The notes beneath the pieces are model-generated. The model was not told the DNA's origin. It worked only from the letters and a program-made list of their open reading frames with translations, and searched no databases. Source: Leucaena leucocephala (taxonomy: Eukaryota; Streptophyta; Magnoliopsida; Fabales; Fabaceae). Taken from it: DNA of 64,000 bases. Both the position numbers and the translations under genes were made by a program. Positions 47,926-59,549 of this stretch are shown in pieces. The stretch is taken from assembly GCA_037074615.1 (NCBI GenBank), contig CM073551.1, positions 20,893,750 through 20,957,749 on the forward strand, written 5' to 3'. Position 1 is the stretch's first letter. Every line of letters begins with the position of its first letter.

Positions 47926-48706
47926 TAAACATTCAATACATCCTAAAAGATTTGATGCTATATACAAAATAAGTGTTGTTTGACGACATAAAAACGATGC
48001 TATATATATATATACAAACAGATAATAAATTGATAATTAATATTTAAATAAATAATAAAAAATTATAAGTTGTAAAAATATTGATGAAGAAATAATTGTT
48101 TTAGAAGAACTTAGTAATTTGTCTAGATATTTTAATATAAACTAGTATAGTTCTTAATATAGAATTTAATTAAAGAGTTAGTTTTAGTTATAAATATAAT
48201 ATATATTTTATATATATATTTTTTAAATTATCTATTTTAATACTCTTTTAATAATAATCAAATAAAAGATAGAAGAAAGTCAAAAAAATTAAGAAATATG
48301 ATTATAGTATTTAAAAAAAATTATATTAATTATTTTTTAATCTAATTAAATTAGTTAATATGTTCTATATTATTAAGAAGAAGATTAGAATAACTGAATT
48401 TGGATAAGTTCTCATATCTGGCTTGAGATCGATCGGGGGCGCTTGAATTTGTAGAAGCAAAGGAAAAGATTTTTGGATAAAGTAACTGATGAACTTGTTT
48501 GGCTTTCAGACTTCCCATTTAATTGCCTTAAACTTGACCTCATCATCATCACGAAAATATATGTACACATCGTTCATCGCAAAACGATCCCATTCAAATT
48601 CTGATCATTAATATCACAACATGTATATATATGTGTGTGTGTTTTTATGTGAGCAACTCAATGAGTAAACAACGATAGACCACCTCTCAAAATTGATTCT
48701 GAAGAA

Positions 48707-48988
48707 ATGGAGGAAGTGAAGAAACTGGAAAAAAGAGGAGGTGGCGGAGGAGAGACGACAAAGGAGCGCGTACTTTTTCGTGGTGACGCTGCGTTCGTAA
48801 CCGAAATGAACGTTGTTTGTTTGAGTGGTCCGGTGACCGGCGAAGAGCACATCACCGTAACTGTGAAGAAAACAAGTAAGAAGGATATCCACTATATGAT
48901 TGGGAGAAGTGTAAAATTAGGGTTTCTGATGAAGGATTTCTGTGACAGGAATAGCTTTTCAAAATCACAGTTTCGGTTTATTAATTAG
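48707..48988 (+). CDS. Possible short exon or small protein, unrecognised
   Basis: An ATG-initiated frame of 93 codons starts MEEVKKLEKRGGGGGETTKE. It stands out from its AT-rich surroundings by higher GC and codon-like use. A GTAAGA donor at about 48875 would shorten it to about 56 codons. The opposite strand is also open over the same bases, so the coding strand is unclear. I recognise no family and found no partner exon. It could be a gene remnant. Confidence 0.25.
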   Translation: MEEVKKLEKRGGGGGETTKERVLFRGDAAFVTEMNVVCLSGPVTGEEHITVTVKKTSKKDIHYMIGRSVKLGFLMKDFCDRNSFSKSQFRFIN

Positions 48989-50115
48989 GATTACTTTCGG
49001 CAGACACAAACTAATTAGACTCGTTATAAAAATATTTTATTTTCTAATTTAAAACTCTTTGTTAGCAATATGAACAACTATCCTGAAGAAAATTTAGGAT
49101 TAACATGCATTTCTCTTGGTCGTATTCCAAATGAAGCTTTCATTTCTTCAGATATTTAGAAGTGGTATAAAATACCTAGAGATTAGAATTCAATCCGGCC
49201 ACCTTAGCCTATCTTGATTCCAAACAACCAGGATCAAGATCATCAAGACCTTCTACTGAGTTATAGTTATTACCTCTAGTTTATTCATATAAGAGTTAGT
49301 TGTCTCACTAACGCAAGACTCAGACTCTTGGAGTAGACTTTTTTCACAAGAATGGACCACTCTCACCAAACTTGGAAGCAGCACTAACAAACCCTCCAGA
49401 CCCATATCATAGATTTGATCTATCACTGACCTAGATGATGACTATGAACCCATCTATAGATAAAGGACAATGACAGAAAACAAAAACAAAAGATTCCCAT
49501 ATGTCCACATGCCTTCTGTTAAGACTTTAATAAAGAAAATTTCCACGTGCCTTGATTTTATTAAATTATCTATGTCATTTTATTTGTTTGCAGTCAGCTT
49601 TATTAAAAGTTGTGTTTAGTGTGGTCCTAGTGCAAACTATTTTTTACTTTACAACTCATGTATCATTATGGTGTGTTTGTATTGATATAACCTCAGACTC
49701 TCTATATAAAGATCCTCTATACTTCATTATAGATCATCGATCGATAATTCATTTTATAAAATACCATTGTGAAATAAAAGTATACTTTTCTCTAAGTTTT
49801 CTTTCTTCTAAAAACTCTATATTTTTTTATCTCTATTTTTGTCTCCACGTAGATTCTATTATACTCTACACTTGCCTCTCATAAAAGAATCATGTGTATC
49901 ATAAGGGAATCTGACATTGTTCCAATGGTTAAAAGCTTCTGCATAAATAATCTGATTTAATCTAAGAATTCATGTAAATCCTTATAAAAGGATCAGTTTT
50001 ATGAATATATCTAAATTAAGTTAATTACCATGTTTTTCATTTGTTTATTTAATTAAAAATATGAGGAAAATTGGAACAAAAACTTTAATTTCCATATCAA
50101 AGAAATAAAACTTAC
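48989..50115. other. Intergenic DNA without a supported gene
   Basis: AT-rich sequence with scattered short frames. Nothing between 49000 and 50100 is recognisable as a gene, RNA or complete repeat. Confidence 0.4.
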
Positions 50116-52720
50116 AACGTCATGCGTTCCACCATCTGAACGTTCCCTTTGTTGAATAGTCCAATTTTCAAGCCTTTGGGTGAAAGGAAACAGAGTACGC
50201 TTATTGGTAGCACTTCCATTCTCATCATATAAAACCAACTGCACATAATTATTTTGTGTGAATAGAAAATATTTGAAAATTTATATATCCAAAAGAACAT
50301 AAAATATGGAGAAAATTAGGGAAAAATCCTAAATGAAATTTTTATCAGTGAAAAAGACTTAATTAATAAAATTTTATATACATAAAATACTAATATATAT
50401 TCTAAAAATTTTGTATGCTCAAAGTAACAGTATTCTGATTTAGATCATTCTCACAAAATAAAATTCAATAGGAGATTTTTCCCAATTTTTCCAAAAATAT
50501 ATGTGTAGAATAAAAATGTAATATCAAAGCCTAGTAGTAACACACGTCCAAATCCTGGTTATTCTGAATGCTGATAGCAGGAACCTCATATGAAACATGG
50601 AGTTCCCCTACAACTTTTGTGGTTGGTTTCCTCCCTTTCTTCTTTGGAGTCTGTAAAACAATAAACAACAATGAGAATTAGTTAAAAATAAACATTGGAG
50701 TCCAGTTGCAGATCTTATTTCACATAAGTTAATTAAAATGGGCAACAACTTTTTCAACACATGCAAGTATAAGTTTAATTGAACATAATAAAGGGATATG
50801 AATTGTCAAGGAAACTTTATATAAATATTTTTTTCATTTATATTTTCATGGCTCCTCAGCTAATCAAAACAGTAACATAAAAAATAAATAAAAACAGTTA
50901 TATATATGTATAATAATATATAAGAAATAAATCCATAATAAGTTGTTGTAAAAGAATCCATAATAAGTTTAAATGTCACATAATAACATCACAATATATA
51001 AAATTTTCAATAAAATAACATAATAACATCACAGTATATTAAATTTTCAATAAAATAACATTCTGTAAAGTATAAATGGTTTGAAAATCTATTGGGCTTT
51101 ATGAGAAGTTTTCAAATTTTTAATAATTTTTTCAATATATTTAGCCATCAGGCCAAAACCCGTTCTCTAAAAACCTTTATGGGTTCCAATGCAATGACAG
51201 CTGATCAACTCTGTCTCAACTAATCGAAGTTATAATATATACAGTCTATTAGAGATGCTAAAACGGCCCAACTCGTGGGTTGGGCCCGTTTTATCTTAAG
51301 GGGGCGGGCTCGGGCTGGTAAAATGCTAGCTCATTTTTGGGCGGACTGCACAGCCCGCCCCCTAGCCCGCCAGCCCGCCACTTTTTTTTTAATATTATTA
51401 TTTAATATTTATTTTACTTAAATATTATTTTAAATACTCCTATTATCGAATATTAGTAAAGATAATTACTTATTTGTTACTATATATTTACATATTATAA
51501 TTGATTAATATTATATTAATATTTATTTAGATTTATAATTATAAAATTTGAGATTTTTTTATAAAAAATAGAAATTTTTAAGAGTATAACATGAGTAATT
51601 TTTTTATTATACTAATATAACATTAGAAATTTTTTATTAGTATTTTAAAAATGTTAAAAATATTTTTTTTAAAATTAAAAAAAAAAAGTGGCGGGCTGGC
51701 GGGCCAGCCCACCACTAAGGGGGGCTCGGGCTAGCATTTTGCCAGCCCGTTTTGGGGCGGGCTGCACAGCCCGCCCCGCATTTTTGCGGGCTGGGAGCGG
51801 GCTGGCCCTTTTTTGGCGAGCCAGCCCGCATTCCCAGCTCTACAGTCTATCACAGATATAAATACTTCTAGATCTAGCATAGGAATCAAAGATTCTACAT
51901 GTTCCTAGAAAATAAAATAAATTAGCGGATGTTATAGCAAAAGACGGGTTGACTTCTATATCAATATTATATTATTGTCCTTCACATTTAGCATCTCTTA
52001 TTACTAATGACTGCTTGGAGTTTAACCCCTTATTATTTAGGTCTATGTGATTTGGGCACTAACCCCTCTCTTGTAAACAAAAAAAAACTACTATGAAACA
52101 ATTTTCTAATCCAACCCGAGCTACTAGTGAGTTCAAGCAACAGTCCAACCAATCGGATTGTGTGATCCGACTCAATTTTTAAAACAATAGTTTGAGTCCA
52201 TGATGAAACTAGATCATATACAAGAGGCAAATATTGTTGACACAACATATGAATTTATATATAATTTACATTTTAAATATTTTTTGTTTTATGTAACGTA
52301 ACACTTTAGTTTCAATGGTATTAGATCGTCAACTGCAATCGCATATATAATTTTGTACAGAGAATTAATTTGATATACATTAAGAACAAACTTACTTCAC
52401 CAAGTGCAGCACTAACCTCTTGATGAGTTGACAGAGAAGATGGTGCATGTGGTGATCCAGAACTTCCTTCACCAAGTGCAGCACCAAGTACTAGATATTG
52501 AGCACTCAGCGCCTTCATGTATTTGACTGATTTCTACATTTGATTTAAAAAAACAGTTAAGTAATCACTAAATAAACGTTATAACTACACGATCAAAATC
52601 GATGACAACATCTAGTTTGCGAAAAATTCACATACAGAGATTTGATCTCTTAAATTTTCAGAAATATGATCAATGTGCTGTTTACTCAGAAACACTGGAT
52701 GCACTTCTTGTCCCAACAAA
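50116..52720 (-). pseudogene. Exon-like fragments of an unrecognised gene, probably broken
   Basis: Four minus-strand exon-like pieces have good splice borders. (1) About 52720-52636: YHPSLVKLLLGQEVHPVFLS, donor GTATGTG; the frame runs upstream to a stop without a Met. (2) 52533-52396: KSVKYMKALSAQYLVLGAAL with a repeated AALGE, donor GTAAGT. (3) About 50653-50546: GRKPTTKVVGELHVSYEVPA, donor GTGTGT. (4) 50238-50116: LVLYDENGSATNKRTLFPFT then LENWTIQQRERSDGGTHDV, donor GTAAGT. Pieces 1-2 and 3-4 join in phase, but 2 to 3 do not. No start or terminal exon was found. WTIQQRERSDGG faintly resembles the start of a methyl-CpG-binding domain, which is speculative. An hAT-like element sits in the largest gap. 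Confidence 0.3.
51250..51842. mobile_element. GC-ended hAT-like MITE with 8-base target-site duplication
   Basis: The element starts TAGAGATGCTAAAACGGCCC and ends CATTCCCAGCTCTA. The termini TAGAGATG and TAGAGCTG (reverse complement of the right end) are inverted repeats. An 8-base duplication CAGTCTAT flanks it at 51242-51249 and 51843-51850, as in hAT transposons. Two GC-rich arms full of GCGGGCT/AGCCCGC words are inverted copies of each other around an AT-rich core (51380-51680), so the whole 593-base element can fold. No transposase is present. Confidence 0.8.
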
Positions 52721-53064
52721 AGTTTTACTAAACTTGGGTGATAGAAGGGAAAGTTGCTGGCCGTTGATTCAAATGGAAGAAAAGTTGTGAAGGAGAGATG
52801 GAAGAAAAGATGTTAAAGAGCTTTCAAATGAAATCCTGTGGTGAACAATAGGCTAAAAAGATGTGTGTGTATATAGTTGAAAGCTAAGACATGGTTTTTG
52901 TGCATTCATGTAAGCTTTAAAAGCAATATGTATTTCAATTCATATAAATTTTTTTTGTACATCCCCCCATTTTCCCCTTTGTAACAACTATTTAATTTGT
53001 AATGATACTATTGACTACTAAAAATGTATTGTCACCAATTACTGATATACTATTAACTAATAAA

Positions 53065-53545
53065 GGGCTTGTTTAGATAGGATTTTAAAAAACGGTTTAT
53101 AAAAAAAAGCTTATAGACAACTTATGAAAAAGGATTTTTAGAAAAGAGTTTATGGAAAAAAAGTGATTATGAATAAATATGTGTTTGGATAGTTATTTTT
53201 AGAATGACTTTTTATATTGGTAAATTACTAAAAATGGTATGATTTGATTAAAAGTACGAGAGATAAGAGAGGTAGAAAAAAGAGAAGAGAAATGAGAGAG
53301 GGTGTAAGAAAAAGTAGGAGAGAGGAGAGAGGATATAAGAAAAAGTAGGGGTAAGATATTAATTAGATAATCTATAAGCTCTTTTACTGTTCCAAAAGCT
53401 AGTTTCAATAGCTTATTCAAAACCATGGTTTTGTCCAAAAATATTTATGGACAAATATGACTGTTTGTTTTAAAAATTTTTTAAACTAAAATTTGAGCCA
53501 TAAATCTTTTTCAAATTATAGTTTGAGGGCAAACCAAATAGGCCC
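53065..53545. mobile_element. Tourist-like MITE (481 bases)
   Basis: The left end GGGCTTGTTTAGATAGGATT and right end CAAACCAAATAGGCCC are inverted repeats of the GGGCCTGTTTGG type, flanked by AAA on both sides. The interior has the purine-rich AGAGAGGAGAGAG tract also seen in the elements at 58289 and 62953. It is non-coding. Confidence 0.65.
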
Positions 53546-54683
53546 AAAATTCCAGTTTTCACGAGTCATAAATGGAGGCGGCTTTCTCAATGCAATTTTT
53601 CTTGTTTTTGTTTATAGGATTTAAACTTGAGACTTTGAATAAGGAGTCTTAAGTCTATTATATTTGAATTAATGCATTACCATCAGTTAATGTTCATGAT
53701 TCATGTACGATTAAGAAACATTGTGTATCGTCCTCGATTTTATAACCTTTCTGCTTACAACAGATAGAAATTTATGACCATGGTCATTGGCATATATGAA
53801 TTTTTTTGAATATCTTATAAAATTAGAAATCTCTTTTCGCCAAGGTTGATGGATAGTTAATCGTTTTTTTTTTATTTTAATAAGATATTTAGAAGTGACT
53901 TATAAAATAATTAGAGAAAATAGTTTCTAATGATTGTGAAATAAAATTCACCAAGTGTTTAATTATTTATCCGCCAATTGGGAGAATCAACATCGAATGA
54001 TCAATACACTTTAAAAGATTATTACAAAATACTTGTAGTGGTAGACGGATTATTAAGAGCAAAATAGACATGAAAAGTGTGTGGGGATTGTTTGTTAAAT
54101 AATCAATATTGTTTCTCTTAAAGGCCATGATATTTTTTTTACCATTTTGAAAACTCTATATATATATTTTTGTACAATTTTTTTTGACTAATATGTGTGT
54201 TAAACAATCAACATTAATTGACTCAACAACCATAATATTTTTACACAATTTTAATAATTTCATATGTACTTTTATACTTAATAAAAGTTTATGGTGTCAC
54301 ATGCCTATAGCGAAATAATTCTTAGGTAGATATTTGCACCTTCACCCTTGCTAAAAAGAAAATACAAGTACATCTAAATAATAATAATAATAATAATAAT
54401 AAATGGGCCAGCCCATGTGTCTAATGGGCTAACCCCACTTCTTTTTGTCAGGCAAGTTCGGACTGATCCGAATAGATTGTTACTTCATGGTTTTCGGCTC
54501 GTCAAGTTGAGCGAATTACAGTTCTAGCCCTAAGGTCTCTCGCGCCAAGAATTCTAGATTCTACTCCCGGCTGTCTGGGATTGAATTCTCCATCATCGAT
54601 CGATCTTGGAGCTTTATAAAGTTATCTTCCCCGTTTTCTTTTTAACCCTTTGCTCTAGTGGCAAATCTTGAGGTGGCGGAGGG
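53546..54683. other. Intergenic DNA and MAGO promoter
   Basis: No gene is supported before 54684. AT-rich DNA extends to about 54370, with an (AAT)n microsatellite at 54379-54402. Three site II-type motifs follow at 54403-54430, then the presumed MAGO 5' UTR. Confidence 0.5.
54403..54430 (+). promoter_or_regulatory. Site II motif cluster upstream of MAGO
   Basis: ATGGGCC, AGCCCAT and ATGGGCT occur within 28 bases, about 250-280 bases before the MAGO ATG. TGGGCC/T clusters mark housekeeping promoters in plants, and the role is inferred from this. Confidence 0.55.
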
Positions 54684-56985
54684 ATGGCAAGCGAAGAAGA
54701 TAATGGTGAGTTCTACTTGAGATATTACGTTGGGCACAAAGGGAAGTTCGGCCATGAGTTCCTTGAGTTCGAGTTCAGACCTGATGGAAAACTTCGCTAT
54801 GCAAATAACTCCAACTACAAGAATGATACCATCATTCGCAAGGAGGTTTACCTTACCCCTGCCGTTCTTCGCGAGTGCCGCCGCATTATTGCCGACAGCG
54901 AGGTTTCAAGCCTTTTCCTTTTCCTTGCTTTTTCCGTCTTCGCTGATTTTCATCTTTATGATTTGGTATTTTGAATGAAGTAGGAACTGAAGAAATTTGT
55001 GTTTCTGTTTCGGGACATAAATCTGCGTTGCTAGTTAGGGTTTTTTCTTTTTTGTGGAAAATAGTTGATTTCCTAGGGTTTTGTTGTTTTCGTACTTGGT
55101 TGCTGATAAATAATGGGGTTAGAGATAGGAAATCTTGCGTTTTGTATCTACTCTAGTTGTTCTTATTGGTCCTCTTCTCACATGTAGCCTTAGCTCTACT
55201 TGTATTCCTTGTTTGGTGGTTTACTTTTGTTATTCTCTTCCTCCTATCATATCCTATTCTGCAATGTGTTGTGGATTTCTAAAAGAATTGCCTGTGTTGC
55301 TCATTAAAAATTCTGTCTTCATTTAGATAATGAAGGAAGATGACAACAATTGGCCAGAACCTGATCGAGTTGGACGGCAGGAGTTGGAAATTGTAATGGG
55401 AAACGAACATATTTCCTTCACAACATCAAAGATTGGATCTCTCGTGGATGTTCAGAGTAGTGCAGATCCTGAAGGTCTTCGAATCTTCTATTACCTTGTT
55501 CAGGTGAGTTAATTCATTGATGCATAATGCTGTTGGTTGATATTTTTGCCTTTTTGGTGTTGTTTGATTTTCTCATCTTATTTTGTATTTTCTCTAAAAT
55601 TATTATATTTCAACTTTGAATGATATGCAAATCGCGTGATGCATTATATTACTTTGCTTTATTTTTATTTGGCATGAGTAACTCCCTGTTTTATAACTGA
55701 ATTTTCCCAAATTACATAACAGACTCAACTCTTTAACAATCCTGACAGTGCCCAACTTCTAACAACTATGACTGCTTTCTTACCATCATGACTACCATAG
55801 CTACCAGATCCTTACAGGTTTCGTGTAGTTTTATAGAATTTGGATTGCCCCATATTGAGGTAGAAAAATGAACCTCATGTCAGAGCATATTTCTATCCCC
55901 TCCTACATCCTTCTTCCCTGTGATAATTTGGAGGAGCTTTGGCCAGGAAATTATATTTGGAGAAAGGAGAAGCTATAATGGATAGAAGGAAGGCAACAAT
56001 TGGTTTCACTGTTCTGACAACTAAATGCATTATTTTGATGTTGATATTTCTGGGCTGGTCAATTTAATGAATGATGGATGTATTCTGGCCAGTAACATTC
56101 CAACTAAGTAGGAAAACAGAGGAATTAGAATTTTAGCTAGCTAGATATTGGGTTATGCAAATAAATGTTCTTAAGCTGGATATGTGCTGATCCTGTATAT
56201 TAGCGTCAGTTAAATTAGGCTACTTAAAAGGGCTCCTAAGGGATCAGATTTCTTTTAGGTATTTTACGGAGGTGATCCAGTTTAATAGAAAAGAATAACC
56301 TGTGCCTAGGAATACTCTGGATTCGAATTGTGGGATGAAATTGTGTGGCACAATACCAAGAATCTTGATCTTGTAGTTTGAAGCTTGCATCAAGATTTAG
56401 CATTACAGTAATATGAATTCGGACTGTAGTGAAAGTTATCCACTAAATAAGACTTAAGATGCTTAAATTTTGAACCCAAAGACAAGGCTAGGGACAAAGG
56501 AAATTTAAAAATGTCACTCTAAAGATTCAATGTAATTGATTGATTAACTTCAGTGCGTCACTATGTTTATTGGGTCTGTAAATTAAAAATATAGTGTGTG
56601 GGAGAATTGCCATCAGGTTCTACTGTTGAAATTTGTCAATCTTTCAAGTTTCAATACATTTTCTGACATGTAAGCTTCTGTTCACTCTCTGCTTCTTCTT
56701 CCTTTACATTATTTTACATTATTTTTAAACAAGTTATTGCATTGACATAACCATTTATGTGCGTCATCTTTCCTTATTGTCAGAGGAAATAGGCTGTGGA
56801 GTATTTGTCAATTGTCATTATTTGTAATCTTCTAATGAATATTGGCCTTTTTTTTAAGCACACATTTTTTACGAGCATGCTATGCCATTTGTTTTGTTCT
56901 CATTAGAAATTTCTCACCTCTGCAGGATTTGAAGTGTTTTGTATTTTCTCTCATTTCGCTGCACTTCAAGATCAAGCCCATATGA
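54684..56985 (+). CDS. MAGO: MAGO NASHI homolog, exon junction complex core subunit
   Basis: Core subunit of the exon junction complex; it pairs with Y14 and locks eIF4A3 onto spliced mRNA. Three exons, 54684-54902, 55327-55503 and 56926-56985, have GT-AG borders and phase 0 junctions, giving 151 aa (the family is about 145-150). The protein runs from MASEEDNGEFYLRYYVGHKG through KLRYANNSNYKNDTIIRKEV and MKEDDNNWPEPDRVGRQELE to DLKCFVFSLISLHFKIKPI, the near-invariant Mago C-terminus. The first ATG is used. Intron 2 is long (1422 bases). No oddities were seen, and the very high conservation makes the call firm. Confidence 0.97.
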
Positions 56986-58288
56986 TTGGACCAGAGCATC
57001 TGTTGACAACCTCCCCCCAGTAATGCGTTTTGCGTATAGACTGTCTTTTTTACTGTTGAAATTTGGCATCTGAGACAAGTGTAACAACCATGGACATGTT
57101 TTGGTTGGGCTTGTGCTGCAAATTTATGGTTCATTGAGTAAATGGCATTTTTATATTGGGAAGTTGAATGGATTGCTATTTGAAGGAATGATTAAGCTGG
57201 TCTTTTTTTCTTTCTTATCCATTTGCGATAGGCATGTCTTCTAATTTAGTAGGGATTGGACGGTTTGTGTTGTGCACCTGACATTGTGACAGTCTGAAGA
57301 GATTAATATGCTGTTTCTTACTTTCTTTTCTTGTGTTTTAGATCTTGGTTTCTCCATTTTTGTTTTTCTCCCTTGTGGGGAGGGTTTCAAACACAATTTT
57401 AACATTTATTTAAATATTTTTTAGATTAATATTGTTATATTACCATTACTATTACTTTTAATGAAATTTATTTTTTTAGTATTTGTGTATAAATGTCTGT
57501 TGCCGTTTTTTTTCAAAGTTTATTTTGCATATATTTTATTTTCATATTTAAAAATCTTGTGCGGTGAAGGGGAGTCGCAACTAAAATGCAGTGACTTATT
57601 TTTTGTTTGTAAGAAATATATCACACTTGGCTTCATAAAACAAACAAATTAGTTAATAGTAACAAAGCGACATCATAAATTTGATAACAAATTAATAATA
57701 ATATTTAATATCAATTTAATGTAAAGTATAAAATCTATACCGAATTTTTATTCCTCACTGCGCTCTGCGCAATTGATTGGCAAAATATAAAATGTATACT
57801 AAATCATATTGTTTGTGACCTTGACTAAATTATATAAATACAATTCATTAGTCAAATTCGCTATGTTCCACATGATTTACTGAAAGTCAAATAAGAAAAG
57901 TAATAAAATAATAAATTATCAATGGAAGTAAAATCATCTCCCCAGTACAAAATTTAATTATGCTAAGTCTTCTTTTACCAAATATTCGATCTTGATTTTT
58001 TGAGCGATCCAAAAAAAAAGTGTATAATTCTATAAAAATAGAAAAGTAAACCGATGCTTTGAAAATAAAACGATAAATGTAAACATTTTCAAATCTTATG
58101 CGTATATGGTATGCATGAGAAATGAAGTAGGAACGCAATAATAATTCAAAATGAAAGTCAACTAGAAATGCAGAAAAACTTGATTACATATGGCAAAGTG
58201 GTTGGTTTGTCAGTAAACCAAACCAATCTTTTCTCATCACCTTCATTGGCCAACTATCTTTTCTCATCTTAACCATCTTCAACTAAGG
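56986..58288. other. MAGO 3' UTR and AT-rich intergenic DNA
   Basis: The first 200-350 bases are probably the MAGO 3' UTR. The rest is AT-rich with no supported gene and ends at the TAA target site of the MITE pair. Confidence 0.5.
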
Positions 58289-58842
58289 GTGTGTTTGGAT
58301 TAGCTTTTGGAGAATAGATTCTGGGAAGAATAGATTTTGGAGAATAGATTTTGGATAGAATAGATTTTGGGAAGAATAGATTTTGGGAATAAAGATGTTT
58401 GGATGATTAGTAGTAGAATCACTTTTTATATTGGTAAATTACTAAAAAGGGTATGATATGATTAAAAGTAAGAGAGATGAAAAATGATAGAGATAAAAGA
58501 GGAGAGAGAAGAGAGTGTAGAGAGGAGAGAGGAGAGAGAAAAATAGAGATAAGAGAGGAGAGAGGAAAGAGAAAAAGAGGAAGGAGAGAAGAGAGAGGAG
58601 AGATAATAGAGAAAAGAGAGGAGAGAGGGTGTAAGAAAAAGTAAGGGTATAATAGTAATTGGATAATCCAAAACCTAGGTTTCAAAGAAAAAGCTATTTT
58701 CAGTAGCTTATTCAAAACCTAGGTTTCAAACCGAGGTTTTGTCCAAAATCAATTCTCAACAAAAATTGCTGTTTGTCTAAAAATTTTATAAACCGCGGTT
58801 TTGCCCAAAATTCATTTTCCAACGCTGCTCCCAAACAGACAC
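58289..58842 (+). mobile_element. Tourist-like MITE A (554 bases)
   Basis: Starts GGGTGTGTTTGGATTAGC and ends GCTCCCAAACAGACAC, flanked by TAA at 58286-58288 and TAA at 58843-58845. The left part repeats AGAATAGATTTTGG several times, the centre is an AGAGAGGAGAGA purine tract, and the right part has CCTAGGTTTCAAACCGAGG blocks. GGG..GTTTGG ends with TAA duplications are the mark of PIF/Harbinger (Tourist) MITEs. Confidence 0.75.
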
Positions 58843-58845
58843 TAA

Positions 58846-59401
58846 GTGCGTGTTTGGCACCATGGTTTGAGAATCAATTATGGGGTAAAACCTCGGTTTG
58901 GAAAATTTTCACACAAACAGCAATTTTTGTTGAGAATTGATTTTGGACAAAACCTCGGTTTGAAACCTAGGTTTTGAATAAGCTACTGAAAATAGCTTTT
59001 TCTTTGAAACCTAGGTTTTGGACTATCCAATTACTATTATACCCTTACTTTTTTTACACCCTCTCTCCTCTCTCCTCTCTATTATCTCTCCTCTCTCTTC
59101 TCTTATCTCTCTTTTTCTCTCTCTTCTCTCCTCTCTTATCTCTCTTTTTCTCTCTCATCTCTCCTCTCTACACTCTCTTCTCTCTCCTCTTTCTTCTCTA
59201 TCATCTTTCATCTCTCTTACTTTTAATCATATCATACCCTTTTTAGTAATTTACCAATATAAAAAGTGATTCTACTACTAATCATCCAAACATCTTTATT
59301 CTCAAAATCTATTCTTCCCAAAATCTATTCTACCCAAAATCTATTCTCCAGAATCTATTCTTCCCACAATCTATTCTCCAAAAGCTAATCCAAACACACC
59401 C
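58846..59401 (-). mobile_element. Tourist-like MITE B (556 bases), inverted copy of A
   Basis: Starts GTGCGTGTTTGGCACC and ends GCTAATCCAAACACACCC, flanked by the shared TAA at 58843-58845 and TAA at 59402-59404. Its sequence is the reverse complement of MITE A nearly throughout, including TTTGAAACCTAGGTTTTG, the CTCTCTCCTCTC pyrimidine tract and CAAAATCTATTCT repeats. It ends about 150 bases before the cytochrome b5 ATG. Confidence 0.75.
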
Positions 59402-59549
59402 TAAATATTCCACAAAAATCGCTTTCAGGACCTACTTCACGTTTCTCTCCTTTTGCACATCTTAAAGCTGTAACCTTTTCAGTTACAGGAACCGCGATCT
59501 CTGTTTTCGAGGACATATTTATAGCTTCGTCTCTCGCTCTCCTTCGGCA

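Larger units (their letters stand above)
46342..48706. other. Gene-poor region upstream of RPL13a
   Basis: Beyond the RPL13a promoter this stretch holds the palindrome, the 50-base tandem repeat and the foldback element listed separately. After 47925 comes AT-rich DNA, including a degenerate copy of the Stowaway-like family at about 48150-48390 (ends TTCTTAATATAGAA and TTATTAAGAAGAAG). No gene is supported. Confidence 0.5.

Noticed and set aside
58419..59269. Leu/Ser-rich open frames in the palindrome
   Set aside because: They result from the CTCTCTCC/AGAGAGGAG tracts of the MITEs and appear on both strands.
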